Shown here piece after piece: positions 32,158-43,695 of a DNA stretch of 64,000 bases (the first letter of the stretch is position 1; each line of letters begins with the position of its first letter). The translations under genes and the position numbers were made by a program. The DNA lies in NCBI GenBank assembly GCA_033032865.1, contig JAWHQI010000263.1, positions 3,807,501-3,871,500 on the forward strand, written 5' to 3'. Source of the stretch: Dactylorhiza incarnata. Its lineage: Eukaryota; Streptophyta; Magnoliopsida; Asparagales; Orchidaceae. The notes under the pieces were generated by a model. The model did not search any database. It was not told where the DNA came from and worked only from the letters and a program-made list of their open reading frames with translations.

Positions 32158-34045
32158 ATGAGTTCTAAAGACTATGCATCCACTAGACCACCAGTGTGTA
32201 ATCTGAATAAGTTTATACTTTGAAGGCCAGAATAAAGTTGTTTATGAATTCTTTTGATGAGGACATTTTTGGTGTTATTTTGTCAGGTCCTCCAATTCCA
32301 TATAGAAAAGATGCAAGTGGGTTTGTAACACAAGAACTGGTCCCTAGAGCTGAGTGGATCAATGCTGAGAAGAAGGTGAAAGCCTATGATTGTAAGGCTA
32401 TGAACATCTTGGTGTCAATTATGTCAGATGACATATTCCAGAAGGTTGCTGAATGTCAATCAACAAAGGAAATCTGGGAGTCATTGTGCAGATTAGTTGA
32501 AGGGAGCTCAGATGAAAGTAAGGAGAGGAAGTCCCTTCTCATATCCCAATATAAGAATTTTCAGAAGAAAGATGAAGAGAAAGTTGCTGAAATGTATGAA
32601 AGATTCATCATCACCATTAATGAGCTTAAGGGACTGGATAAGGAGATCTCACTAACTGAGATCAATGATAAGCTTCTCATGTGCTTCCCAAGTACTTGGG
32701 ACTCAAGGATCTGGGTCTTTAGAGAGTCTAGATGCCACAGAGAAATCTCCACTGAAGCCTTACTTGGCAAGCTCAAATCCTATGAGCTACTTCTGAAAAC
32801 TAGAGTTGTGATTGAAGAAAAGGAGAAAGTCTCAACTGCAAAAGAAAGGATTTTAACACTAAAGGCAACTAAAGGAGAACCTTCTACTTCTGAAGAAGAG
32901 ATGTTCAATCTCTTGGACAGAAGATTTAGAAGATGGGTCAAGACTGAAGACTCGAGAAGGAACAAAAGGAGCTCAAATAAACCAAGGTTTGATAAGACTC
33001 CAAAGCAGGAAGTAATCTGATTTGCTTGCAAAAAACCAGGGCACTGACCCTGAATGTCCTGAAGAGCAAAATGACAAAAGCAGCAAGAAGGAGCACAAGA
33101 AGAAGTCCTTCAAAAAGAAGGAAAAGAAGAAAGGAAGAGGTTTCATAGCTGAAACCTGGAGTAACTCAGAATCTGAGTCAAGCTCTTCATCTAACAGTGA
33201 TGAAGAAACTCTTATTGAAAAATTTTGTCTGATGGTTTTGGAAGATTCATTTGAAGAAAATCAGGTATCCCTATTTGATGACTTTGATTTTACTTCTGAA
33301 GATTTTAAGAATTGTTTTAAGGAATTTTGCCATAATTATCTTAAAATTCAAAAAGAATTTAAAACAGTTAGGGAAGAATTAGAAGAACTTAAGAAAGATA
33401 ACATGTACTCTATTAACTACAAATTAGGAAACTAGATATATAAAAAGGATATAGAGATAAATAAATTAACTAAGGAAATTTAACTTTAATAAAAGAGCTT
33501 ACAAAGGCAAAGACCTTTAAGACTCACACAATGAGAGAAGTCAAAAGCTAAAGGATATCACACAGAATCTCTCTATGAGTTCTAGATATCTTGGTCTAGG
33601 AGTAGATTCATTAACTAGCATAATAACCTCTAGCAAGCCAGCTTGGAAAAATCCAATAATATTTGTTAGACCTGGTGAATATGAAATAAATGAAAACAGT
33701 CAAGTGTGTAGAGAACAAAATATCAATCCTGATAAAATTATTATATTTAATAGGGTGAATCTTTATAATGAGAAGAGAACTTTAGACAAGAATCATTCCG
33801 AGAAAACAATGAACAACCATCAAAAGGCTAAAAATAAAAGAAAAATCATTAGCTATTCTACTGTTTTACTATATCAAGATAAATTCAATGCAAATTTCCA
33901 GTACCAAGATAACACATCTTGGTTTGATAGACCAATTTTCTGTCATCCAAAAGGGTATAATGAAAGACCACTTTATTCTTTCATATCACCTTATAATTGT
34001 AAAGTCAAAGGTCCCAAGTTAACTTCGGTACCTTTTAATGTTTGA
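32158..34045 (+). pseudogene. Copia A gag (UBN2/SIRE type), interrupted
   Basis: The ATG at 32158 opens MSSKDYASTRPPV. A small deletion near 32218 shifts the frame. The main block (32220-33020, 266 codons) is a typical UBN2-type gag: ARIKLFMNSFDEDIFGVI, then KAMNILVSIMSDDIFQKV, KEIWESLCRLVEGSS and EMYERFIITINELKGL. At 33018 a TGA replaces the first cysteine of the zinc knuckle (FACKKPGH follows), and a one-base shift near 33045 moves to the frame of DPECPEEQN. The acidic, lysine-rich tail follows (33046-33435). A last block (33575-34045) holds AWKNPIIFVRPGEYEIN and ends GPKLTSVPFNV. The knuckle is broken, so RNA packaging by this copy is unlikely. Confidence 0.85.
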
Positions 34046-34230
34046 ATTTTATGTGCAGGAAAAACTTAGGGTCTGTTCCTCAGAGATAATGTAGAGAAAG
34101 GGAAAATAAAATCTACAATGTGGAACTACAGATAATCAAAGGGGGTGGCCTCTTTTCTAAACCCCTTGATGATGATTTCTAATTCATACCTATTATCTAA
34201 TAAATGCTATTTTTAATAAAAAAAATCTAC

Positions 34231-34516
34231 TGTTGGGAAAAACAGCAAAAATTTCTTGAAGAAAATAAAAAAATGCTAATTCAGTTCTACTCGACGCCAG
34301 CTTCGAGAGCTGTCTGGGATAGTTAATTCGAATAGCACTCGACGCAGCGTCGAATTCATATCGACGCATGCATCGACTTAATAGTTGATGCATGAATTCG
34401 AAGTCACGTCACCACTCGACGCAACGTCGACATGCCAAGCGCGCACAGTATTTGCTTCTAGAAGCTACATCGACTTATTATGGGGCGCTGTATCTATTTC
34501 CATTTGACGTTGCTTC
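34231..34516 (+). repeat. Second LTR of Copia A, truncated by Copia B
   Basis: Starts TGTTGGGAAAAACAGC after an A-rich tract, and has TCGACGCAGCGTCGA-type dyads (34284-34450). It stops where the inverted LTR of Copia B begins at 34517. It is not closely collinear with the 5' LTR beyond the first bases, so the two ends may come from different subfamilies. Confidence 0.65.
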
Positions 34517-34793
34517 TGAAAGTGCACAGTGTGCCTCTGAGTATTCTCTAGATGGGGTGAATAGAGTTTTAAATATTTTCTACCCTAAATGTACACACAC
34601 AATAAAACTACTAAGTAGTATGCAATCAACACTACCAAAACAGAATAAAGTAAATGCAGGAAATGTAAATACAGAAAATAGTAAAGAGGGACAACACAGA
34701 AAACTCAATTCAGAAGACACAGGATTTTGTAGTGGTTCCCCAAAATGTGGGTAGTCCACTCTTCTACCTCCTTGGTAGGATTGCACTAACTGT
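34517..34793 (-). repeat. Copia B 3' LTR, piece 1 (inner end)
   Basis: Low-coordinate end TGAAAGTGCACAG is the reverse complement of the Copia A LTR end GTGCACTTTCA. It continues with the reverse complement of A sequences such as CCACTCTTCTACC. It is broken at 34794 by the CACTA insertion. Confidence 0.85.
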
Positions 34794-34949
34794 CACTACA
34801 ACAAAATTGGTATACGGTGACATTTTTTTATGTCATCAGTGACGATTTTTAAGCATCACGATGGTTTTCGTGACATTTATAAAAATGTCACAAAATCGTC
34901 GTTATTGCGCGTGTCGTCGTAGCTCTCTATGACGCTTTTATAGAAAAGT

Positions 34950-35215
34950 GTCACGATTGATGATTGTTTTATCATGACGCTTTTACAGAAAAGCGTCACG
35001 ATTGATGATTGTTTTATCGTGACACTTTTTAAGAAAAATGTCATGATAGATAATTGATCTATTGTGACACTTTTTAAAAAAAACGTCATGATAGATAATT
35101 GATCTATCGTGACCATTTTAAAAAAACATCATGATAGATAACTATCTATCATGACACTTTCTAAAAAAAAGTCATGATAGATAATTGATCTATCGCGACA
35201 CTTTCAAAAAAAACG
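34950..35215. repeat. Subterminal repeats of the CACTA element (left)
   Basis: Units of about 43-60 bp contain ATGATAGATAATTGATCTAT and a GTGACACTTTTTAAAA / ACGTCA pair. The unit is itself partly self-complementary. Such subterminal repeats are normally transposase binding sites in this superfamily. Confidence 0.8.
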
Positions 35216-35997
35216 TCGAGAAAAATATTAACTCTACCACTATCTTTTTTTGTAAAATATCACCGTAGTTAGAACTCTACAATAACATTTTTCGAAAAGA
35301 ATGTCACAACTTTTTGCATTTTAAGCTCGCACACAAACCCACTTGAACATTCAAACCAAGTAGAAATGAAACATGATCAAAATTATATTCACTCGAAACA
35401 ACAAACTATACAAACTATATACATAATATTAAGACTTTCATTTCATATCACATTAATAGATAACAATTTAACGAAACAAACATTTCATTTAGATAATGGT
35501 GCACACTACATCACTAAATAAAACAAACCATCATTTGTCATCATATTGCAGGATGTTTTTTCCAACTTTCTTCTAATATATCAAAGTCTACCAAAATACA
35601 TTAAAATAACTAGACATCACAGACTACAAAAGAAGATACATATAAATCAACTTAAACATCAAAATTATCTTCATGGTCCATTGTCATCATATCGCAACTC
35701 CTCTTTTATCTCACCAGCATTGAGATCTTTCTGCACAAAATAAACAAATATATAAATATAATACATCAAGATCAGTATATAATTAATAAGTTATAGACGT
35801 TTTTTTTTATGTTAGAAGTAGGTAAGAGCATTTAGACATATAACAAAACAATAAATAAGTGACAACACGGGCATGTCAAGATACCGATTTATTGTTCATG
35901 GCAGAAGGGTGATGTGAGGGAGGATGTAGTAGTGCCCGAGAAATCATATTTCATGTGTAACCATTTCGAAGGAATAAAACACCAAAAATTTACTGAT
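35216..35997. other. CACTA interior, non-coding
   Basis: AT-rich sequence left of the hAT MITE. No recognisable domain, splice-linked exon or repeat is visible. Confidence 0.4.
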
Positions 35998-36005
35998 AAC
36001 ATAAC

Positions 36006-36583
36006 TAGGGGTGCAACTCGGATCGGTTCGGTTCCACCCAAAACCAAGAACCGACCCATGTATGTTCGGTTCCAAACTTTTGGAACCGGAACCAACCCAC
36101 GGTCCTAAAGTATAGAATTGGATCTGAACCGCTTGCTTCGGTTCCAGTTCGGTTCTCGGTTCAACCTATGTCTCAAAATAATTTAAAAAATGTCTCTTTC
36201 AACTCATGATTATGCGTAATACTAAGACAACTACCAATGTTTCAAAATAATTGTATCATGATTCTCTATAATATTAAAGTGATACAACTACATGAGTACA
36301 ATTCCTATTCTCTTTAGCCATACGACTATATTCTCAATTATTTTCTTGTATCAAGTGATATGACTATAATTGTTGTTTCAAAATATTTTTTTAGCATTAA
36401 TATTCGGTTCTCGGGTCGGTTTTGGATACCCGGCGCTTGAAACCAGGAACCGAACCAAATTGTCGGTTCTGGTATTATGAGAACCGGACCCGAACCGAGC
36501 CTATTTGGAACCGACCCAAATCATTCAGTTCGGTTCGGTTCCAGTCCAGTTCTCGGTTCTTCGGTTATTTTTGCACACCCCTA
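36006..36583. mobile_element. hAT-type MITE (578 bp)
   Basis: Perfect 8-bp target duplication AACATAAC at 35998-36005 and 36584-36591. Termini are TAGGGGTGCAACTCGG and, on the opposite strand, TAGGGGTGTGCAAAAAT. Both subterminal regions are dense in CGGTTC / GAACCG in both orientations. The middle is AT-rich and non-coding. The 8-bp duplication and TAGGGGTG ends place it with hAT elements. It is inserted in the CACTA element. Confidence 0.93.
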
Positions 36584-36591
36584 AACATAAC

Positions 36592-38780
36592 CATCCTACA
36601 AAACAAACATTCACAAATGAATTATTGAATACCTTGGAGTCTTCCTATTTAGTGAATTTTTCAACTCGTTGGGCAAATGACAGATCCATTAGCTGAATTA
36701 TACCTCACACCATTGTTTGTGAAGCATCAGAGAATAAAACAATCAGTGAAATAAAGAATAAAGAATATCAAAATAGAAATAAAGAATTGATGGAAAATCT
36801 GGAATGAAACAGGGAAAATTAAAAATATCTTGAGAAAAATTTACTATATATGAGTCCACATTAGTTATAGGAACTAGGAACAATAACAACATTGACTATA
36901 AATTAGCATATATTTGTGTGAAATAACAGCTTTAATAAATTAAGAAAATCATTGGAGCATTCAGACAAACAAGTATTGGGCAGAAAAAAGAACTTGAAAA
37001 TTTGGTGTTTCTTAATAGTTGCATACTAACACATTGACAAAGCCTAGCAGCTCTCATGTGGTGATAGTGAAAATGAAAAAAATGAAAGAAAAAAACAGAC
37101 ATTGACAAAGCTGTGCATCTAAATAAAAAAAAGAAGAAGAGTTTTTTTTTTATAAATGTTACTACACCGGTAGTGAAGACCTTGACATTGAAAATCAAAA
37201 TAGAAATCAAAAATAGAAATCAAAGTTAGCAACTAAGGATCTCATATGAAGGAAATTAGAAATCAGAAATAGAAATAAAACCTAGAATTTTTTTCATCTG
37301 CAGTTGCATCAAGATGAAAGAGAGTAGGGCCTTTATAGGGGAAATGCACTGTGAACACAATAAAATAGATCTGTGAACACCCCTGTAAACTTCAAGAGAA
37401 GCACTTCAATGAGTAAAAATTGGAAGAATCATACCTTTTGTTTTAGGTTTTTTTGGAGGTAGAACGGAGGAGGAAGTGAATAGCAACGTGGAGGTTAGGG
37501 CTACGCCTGCGAGGACTTCTTCTTACGAAATGATGATGGTGAAGGCAGACGGTTGGGCGGCAAAGAACTCCTGTTTGGATGAGGGTAGTGCGGACTGCGA
37601 CGGGGCGGACTCCGACGGGGCTGAGGGGAGGAGCGATAACTTCAATGGTCCGTGGAGTAGCCGTCGAGGGGACGCGGTATAGGGGAAGAGTGGGGTTTGG
37701 AGTTGAAGAAAGGAATTAGGCGAGGTTCGTTTGACAGGAAGCACGCTGGCGCCAGTTGAAGAAAGAAGTAGGCTCGCGTCGTTTAGGGGCAGATTGTGAA
37801 CGGGGAGCGGGATGGAGAGCTTGGAGCGGCCATAACAAGCACTGTGCCAGATTAAGTGCGGGAAAAATGCCGCCAAAACAATTCAGCCGGGAGTATGTCG
37901 ATTCAAATTAAAATTTTTTTGAGGGTCCTGATTTCATGGATAGTTCATTTTGGACGGCCAAGAATGAAAGTGTAGTTTTTGAATGAGTATTGAAGTACTC
38001 CTTTTTAAAAGAGTATATATATATATATGCGTGCGAAAAATACGCATGAGAAAAAGTTGATGAAGATGTTGCGCTTATATCAGACGTATGAGTCTAATGA
38101 ACGCAATCGAAGTCGATTTCGAGTTTGTTTACTCGTTGTTGTCTATCTTAGTTATCTTGTACCTTCATGCGACCTATTTCGGTCCAATTTCTCAATTCTT
38201 GTCAGATTTGAATGAACAAACGACATCGAGTTTGTATCGATCATACGAGTTTGTATCGGTCATAATTGAGTAAAAGAGTCATATGAGCCCAACTAGACCG
38301 CTCATCGTGGGTCAAGTGAATCTGCTAGACCCATTGAAAATGAGATGTTACAATAGTAAAAGATTCTTTCTACACTTCATAATCATCTTTAGATTATCAC
38401 ACTTAAGAAGTTTAGCTCTCCCTTAATTTCTACAAACACTCATTATATATGTGTACCTTCATTGAGAATTAATTTGTAAATATATAAATAATTAAGATGA
38501 TCTTAACACGTGATGTGATCGAGATAACACAAATTAATTAAGTATGATAATTAATGTTTAAATTAATATTAATATTTTTTGTTGTGGTTCGATAATAGTT
38601 CTGTTCTTAGATTGAGTGTTGTTGATCTCCTCATAGCACGTGATGTACGTGATTGAATTATATGTGACACAAATTAATTAAATATAAGAGAATTAATGTT
38701 TAAATTAATATTAATATATTTACGTATATGTTATGAATAAATTAAAAAAATAAAATTTAGTCAATTATCTCATACTAATT
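36592..38780. other. CACTA interior, non-coding, with a GC-rich island near 37450-37870
   Basis: A GC-rich island with short open frames on both strands lies at 37450-37870 in otherwise AT-rich DNA. It could be a captured fragment or the element's own leader; no domain is recognisable. At 38480-38760 an AT-rich block is imperfectly duplicated about 150-170 bp apart, sharing ATGTTTAAATTAATATTAAT. Confidence 0.4.
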
Positions 38781-38784
38781 TTTT

Positions 38785-39067
38785 TGCCACGACAAAAAAT
38801 CGTGGCTAATATTTTTGTATTTGCCACGAATTAAAAATTGTGACTAAAATATTAGCCATGAATTAGGAAACCGTGGCTAATAGTATTTTTTAGCAACAAA
38901 TTTGATATAAATCGTGGCTAATGTGTTCTTTTTTGCCACGAATTTGACATATGTGGCTAATACTTACTTATTTGCCACGAATTAGGAGTCGTGGCTAATA
39001 CTTAACTATTAGCCACGATTGTTTACCCGTGGCAAAAAAAGTGTGGCTAAAAGTCATTTTTCAGTAG
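38785..39067 (-). mobile_element. Right-end remnant of a second CACTA element
   Basis: GCCACGA...TCGTGGCTAAT repeats in both orientations lead to a terminus reading CACTACTGAAAAATGAC from 39067 on the minus strand. This motif set differs from that of the host CACTA (GTGACG/CGTCAC). The matching left end was not found, so only the end survives, or the left end has decayed. Confidence 0.65.
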
Positions 39068-39485
39068 TGTCAATTGTGATGGGTGTGCGTATAGCAAAAT
39101 ATCTTATGATGGCGATGTGCATAGTCAAACATGTATGATTATATGTATGCGCATAGCGAAACACTCCCATCATGAGGCTAGGTTGCGCATAGCCAAGCGT
39201 AGTTATGGGTGGTGCTCATAGCAAAATACCCCATCATGGGGGTGTGCATAGCCAAGCATATGGTTATGGGTGTGCGCATGGCGAAATACCCCATCGTACA
39301 TGCATGGGTGTGTGTATATATATATATTTATGGGTGTGCGCATAACAAAATATCCGGCCATCATGTGGTGCGCATAGCCCCAAGCACATGGTTATGGGTG
39401 CATGTGTGCAAAGCAAACTACCTCATATCATTGGAGTATGCATAACCAATTGTATGGTTATGGGTGTGTGCATATAGATAAGGCT
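39068..39485. repeat. 60-66-bp minisatellite (GTGCGCATAGC)
   Basis: About six degenerate units contain GTGCGCATAGC(A/C)AA and TATGGTTATGGGTG, for example TGGTTATGGG at 39261, 39389 and 39455. It lies between the second CACTA end and the right subterminal region of the host CACTA. Function unknown. Confidence 0.75.
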
Positions 39486-39689
39486 GATATATATCATCAA
39501 CTTAAACATGCATAATGTGCCTCGTATACGTACTTCATGTATTTCATGCATCATGCTCACTAAGTACATGACATGATTCATGTTCAATCATTTGATAAAT
39601 GATAATAACTATATCACTCATATTCCTTTTAACAAAAGATCTTCTGAAATGTTTGATAACAAATTTTGATAGAAGATCATGTATTTTGA

Positions 39690-40053
39690 TGACGTTTTTA
39701 TAAAAAATCGTCACGAAAGATAAACATGTATGCTGACATGTTTTCATGCAAATCGTGGCTAATGCTAATTTTTTATATTGGCGACGATTTTAAAAAAATT
39801 GTCGTTAAATGTAAACTAACGACGCCGTTTTCAAAAACGTCACAATAAAAACATTATTTTAGTGACGTTTTAAAAATAATCGTCACAAGAGCTAAGCACG
39901 TATGGTGACGGTTTTCCTAAAAAACGTAGCAAATACTATTTTTTGCATTAGCGACGTTTATTGAAAAAATCGTCGCTAAAAATAAAACTAACAGCGACGC
40001 TTTCAAAAACGTCGCAAAAAAAAACGTCGTCGTAGAGACTATATCTTGTAGTG
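39690..40053 (-). repeat. Right subterminal region of the CACTA element
   Basis: Alternating TGACGTTTT and AATCGTCAC, then GCGACG / CGTCGC pairs, end in ...TCTTGTAGTG. The motif type matches the left subterminal region, supporting the pairing of the two ends. Confidence 0.75.
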
Positions 40054-40840
40054 TGCGCCTCTGTTTTTTTATAAGGAGACTCTCAGAACCACTGAGTCTT
40101 TTGATAAGGAGACTCTCAGAACCACTGAGTCTTTTGATAAGGAGACTTTTAGAACCACGGAATCCTTTGAAAGAGGGATTAATAAAACTCTTTTACATAT
40201 TGTGAATAAAGAATAAGAAAGGGGGTTAGAATAGAATTCTTCTTTCAGAATTCTTCAGAAGCTATTTTTTTGAACTGCTACTTCTGTTTAACACAGGATC
40301 TGTATATGATGAACCCTTGCTTATGATTGTGATGATAGCAAGGGTTATTGGCTTGATCTGGATTCTCTGAGCACTTCTTGCAAGCTTGTTGTTGTGTGAA
40401 GAAGAAGAAAGAGCAGTTTTGTTGTTTTTCATGTGCAGAGAGATATGTTCTTTTCTGTCTTAGGGTTGAAGGAGAAAGAAGAGAAAGCCCTATTCGATAG
40501 ATACAGAAATATGTAATCAATCCTTGTGTTTTTCATGTCCTCTCAGCATACTTACTCTCTATGATTAGAATTTGAATTTCTTTCTTCTTTTGGGCTATCC
40601 TGAAAAGGAATTCCTATTGGACAGTTGATTTCCCTTTCTTCTTTTGTTCCAGACCCGTCCATCAGATTTGAATACATTCCAAGAATGTTTTTGCTGTCTC
40701 CTGGAATATTCCATTACATTCTTGGCAATAAATGAGCCGTTGGAGAAATATCTTTAGCATTGTGGACCTTCTGAAAAGGTATTAAAAAGACATCTGAAAA
40801 AGCTTCTATTTCAGACCGTATTCGACGCTGCGTCGACTTC
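40054..40840 (-). repeat. Copia B 3' LTR, piece 2 (central)
   Basis: Reverse complement of the central part of the Copia A LTR, including three units of the 36-bp repeat (GATAAGGAGACTCTCAGAAC at about 40071-40165) and GACGCTGCGTCGAC close to 40825-40837. It ends at the ACTTC target of G2 (40836-40840). Confidence 0.85.
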
Positions 40841-42305
40841 TGATGATTAAAATTTTGGATATATAATTTTTCCAAATTCTACGAACTATAGGCAAGAGCA
40901 CCTATCGTTCATAGCATGGGATATTTATAAATAAATATCAAGTGTCGTATTCCACGGGGCTGTTGATTACTTCTACTCACGCAAATTATTATTATTTTAT
41001 CACAAATAAAAATTGGTTTAATGAAGAATTATAAAAAGAAAGAAACATTTGATCGAGAATCCTTCTAAAGTAAATTATTTCGTAAATCTAGAATTCATAA
41101 GAAATTCATTAGACAAACTTGACCATGGAGGTTCCCAAAATATGATAGAGCCTCTCTCGCGAGAACTACCACCTAACCTTAGGTTGATCGATTAAGACCC
41201 CTCGGCCAGTCGAAACCCATAAGCTTGTTTTACGGGGTGAACCCCACTATTAGATTTGACTCCAATCCGGAAGATTTGTGTCATCCTCTCTCGAGGAGTG
41301 CATGCAACTCCTTCTACCGATGAGCGATCTACACGTATTCACGGATCTCTCGATCAACTAAAATATGGATCAAAACTTGATTATCATACCCTAGAAATAT
41401 GAAACCAATAATTGCAAATCAACGGTAAATCATAGTTTTCCAAATACAAACAATGAATAAAAGATTACGAAATACAAAAACTTAGGAATTCATCCGATCA
41501 AATGCTATAAAATTAGCTAAACATAATTGAAAAGGAGAACATTTTATAATTATGAAAAGAGAAATTACAAATGCAAGTAAAGAAAATCTAGACTAGGAAT
41601 TGAAAAGTGCAAGACATAAAGTAAATTGCATAAATGAGAACTAAGTTAAAATGATCCAATCGAAGCATGGACTGGATTCCCTTGACAATGGTAGCAGCTG
41701 GGAATTTACAGGAAAAAGTTTTGGAAGTCACGCCCCTAGGTCACGCCCGTGACCTAGGGAGTGTAAGGTGCGGAGCGTGCGTCTTTGAAAGCCCGAGAAT
41801 GTTGGGAGCAAAACCGCCAAATTTCATCAATATGTTGGTCACGCCCCTTGGTCACGCCCGTGACCAAGGGCGTGTCTTGACTGAGTCCGTAAACGGCGGG
41901 AAACGATGTGAGCGGGAGTAATTCTGACAGTTGCTGGAGAAGTCACGCCCCTTGGTCACGCCCGTGACCAAGGGCGTGTAAGCTGGAAACGTACCGCGGT
42001 AGAAACTGCTTGTATTGAATGCTTGTCGGGCGAGTCACGCTCGTGACCTGAAGATCATGCCCTCAGGTCATGCCCATGACCTGGGGCGTGTAATATTAAT
42101 CTGACGTGGCAAAGGCTTCTGGGAGCTGAAAGCGGAACATGGTCGTGACACAGGTCACGCCCGTGTCCTGGGGCGTGTACTGAGGATTTTTACAGATTTG
42201 GTCCAGAATTTTCCCTGGACATGGCTGTGGGCTTGAATTTGTTATTAGCAGCCCCAGATTACCTCAAATCACAAAATAAAGTAAATTAGATAAATATTAA
42301 ACTAA
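40841..42305 (-). repeat. 3' LTR of G2, first part
   Basis: Collinear with 53713-55205. It holds at least five CACGCCC...GGTCACG CC CGTGACC...GGGCGTG dyads (41725-42180). The TATA-like site of the other LTR reads TTTACAGG here instead of TTTATAGG. It is interrupted at 42306 by element M, whose TAA target is duplicated. The remainder is at 49091-49161. Confidence 0.92.
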
Positions 42306-42459
42306 GGCTTCATTTGGCCGGGCGTTTAACTTCGTTACGTTTTCCCCAAACAAAACGCTGGCGTAAAGAACCATTTGATTTTCCGCCAAAAATTCGAACC
42401 GCAGAAGAAATCTGGATGTGTTGTCGCGCTCCCGTGTCGCCCCCGCGCTGTCCCCCCCC

Positions 42460-42780
42460 CCCTATGGGGAGAGCTGCTTCGATGGCGAGAGCACCGAGAG
42501 AGCTGCTTCGATGGCGAGACGAGCGGGCTAGGTGGAGGAACGGCGACATTGTGGCTCCTCCGGCTTCGATGGCGAGAGCTGCTTCGATGGAGAGAGCACC
42601 GAGAGCTGCTTCGATGGCGAGACGAGCGGGCTACGGCGGAGGAATGGCGACACTGTGGCTCCTCCGGCTTCGATGGCGAGAGCTGCTTCGATGGCGAGAG
42701 CACCGAGAGCTGCTTCGATGGCGAGATGAGCGGGCTACGACGAATAAACGGCGGCACTGCGGAGGCACGGCGGCATTGCG
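42460..42780. repeat. GC-rich minisatellite of element M (left part)
   Basis: GCTTCGATGGCGAGAGC repeats form a higher-order unit of about 104 bp (GCGACATTGTGGCTCCTCC at 42543, and a copy at 42647). The plus-strand frames through it, rich in arginine and serine, are artefacts of the repeat. Confidence 0.8.
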
Positions 42781-42943
42781 TGTTAGTTATATTATTATTG
42801 ATATGTCTGCGCGTGTCAGGACTGACTCGGAACGACCTAATGGGTTCCGTGTCACTAGGGAATTGCTCTACGCTGGAGATACTATAAATACCCATTCCAC
42901 ATTTGATGAGGTATTGTGGACTATCTTGAGCGGAGCCTCAACA
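42781..42943 (+). repeat. 5' LTR of Copia F (163 bp)
   Basis: Starts TGTTAGTTATATTATTATTG and ends GAGCCTCAACA. A TATA box TATAAATA is at 42883-42890. Upstream of it is the inverted pair CGGAAC ... GTTCCG (about 42830-42850). At 163 bp it is much shorter than the other LTRs in the window. Confidence 0.93.
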
Positions 42944-43695
42944 TTCTCAAGATATCGGTTTTAGGTTTTCCGCTCTTTTCTCTCCCGTCGGCGCCTCTCC
43001 CGATCACGTCGTTCCTGAAGACGTTTTCCCGTCGAGATCGCAAGGAGGGCTCTCTTCTTCCGTTCGCGGTTCCTGTTTTGAAGTGGAGCGTCGATCTTAG
43101 ATCGCCGATCACAACGGAGGGCTGCGAGTTCATCTTTGGTGTCGATTCAGATCTAGGTCGAGGTTTTGTTTCCTGTCGGCGTTCTCCATCGTCGGAGGAG
43201 GGAGATCGGCCCTGTTGCTCGACTGAAAAAGAGATCTACAGGTCGCGAGTTCCTCTCTTGATCGCCGTTTGGTTCTTCGTCCCTATCGCAGACCGGGAAA
43301 GGTTCTCCATGTCGCTGTTCTCGCCTTGCCGATCGTGCTCCCTGTTTCGGGAAGCGCAGTTATCAATTCTGAAGTCGCCGACTGCTCCTTATCCAGATCC
43401 AGAAAAAGCAGAGTTTGTTTCTCTGCCATTTGGAGTTTCTTTCCGCAAGTCCAGATACAGTTCTTCAGATCTGTGCCTCTTGTCCAGATCTGTGCCTCTT
43501 ATCCAGATCTATGCTTTGCCGGATTGGAGAAGCAAATCTTTTGTTGGATTTGATTCTGTCTTCGGCGACCATGTTCAGTCGGAGAGGAGGAGCACACAAA
43601 AATAGGTTTTACTGGATTGGATCCGAAGTTTCCCGATCGTCTTCGCCCGAATCAGGTGACTTTATTCAGTTTTTCTGTTCTAGTTTTCTGCTGCA
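42944..43695 (+). other. Copia F leader
   Basis: 750 bp between the 5' LTR and the gag ATG. It has no primer site that I recognise. An 18-bp unit, CCAGATCTGTGCCTCTTG, is repeated near 43463-43510. Short frames here show no known domain. Confidence 0.6.

Larger units (their letters stand above)
30455..34516 (+). mobile_element. Copia A: gag-only SIRE-like element
   Basis: Plus strand: 5' LTR (30455-32061), degenerate tRNA-Met primer site, gag (32158-34045), a short non-coding tail and the start of a second LTR at 34231, cut at 34516 by Copia B. No protease, integrase, reverse transcriptase or RNase H lies between gag and the second LTR. This is therefore a gag-only, non-autonomous derivative or a large internal deletion. 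It is inserted in the C2 integrase. The two LTR starts share TGTTGGGAAAA and the GTCGACG motifs but are otherwise quite different. Confidence 0.8.
34794..40053. mobile_element. CACTA (En/Spm-like) DNA transposon, non-autonomous
   Basis: Ends are CACTACAACAAAATTGG at 34794 and, on the opposite strand, CACTACAAGATATAGTC from 40053. It interrupts the Copia B LTR. Flanks are TGT and TGC, an imperfect 3-bp target duplication consistent with the family. Subterminal regions carry many short repeats in both orientations: GTCATGATAGATAATTGATC units about 44 bp apart near 35040-35200 on the left, and GTGACGTTTT / CGTCGC repeats at 39690-40030 on the right. The interior holds a hAT MITE, a second CACTA end and a 60-66-bp minisatellite. 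I see no transposase-like coding sequence, so it would need enzymes supplied in trans. Confidence 0.85.

Noticed and set aside
35505..35525. CACTACATCACTAAAT as the left end of the second CACTA element
   Set aside because: It is not followed by the GCCACGA subterminal repeats and has no matching flanking triplet.
37476..37876. A host gene in the GC-rich island of the CACTA element
   Set aside because: Only short overlapping frames on both strands, no recognisable domain, and no convincing exon series.
42314..42964. 216-codon arginine-rich plus-strand frame
   Set aside because: It is generated by the GC-rich minisatellite of element M and crosses into the Copia F LTR.
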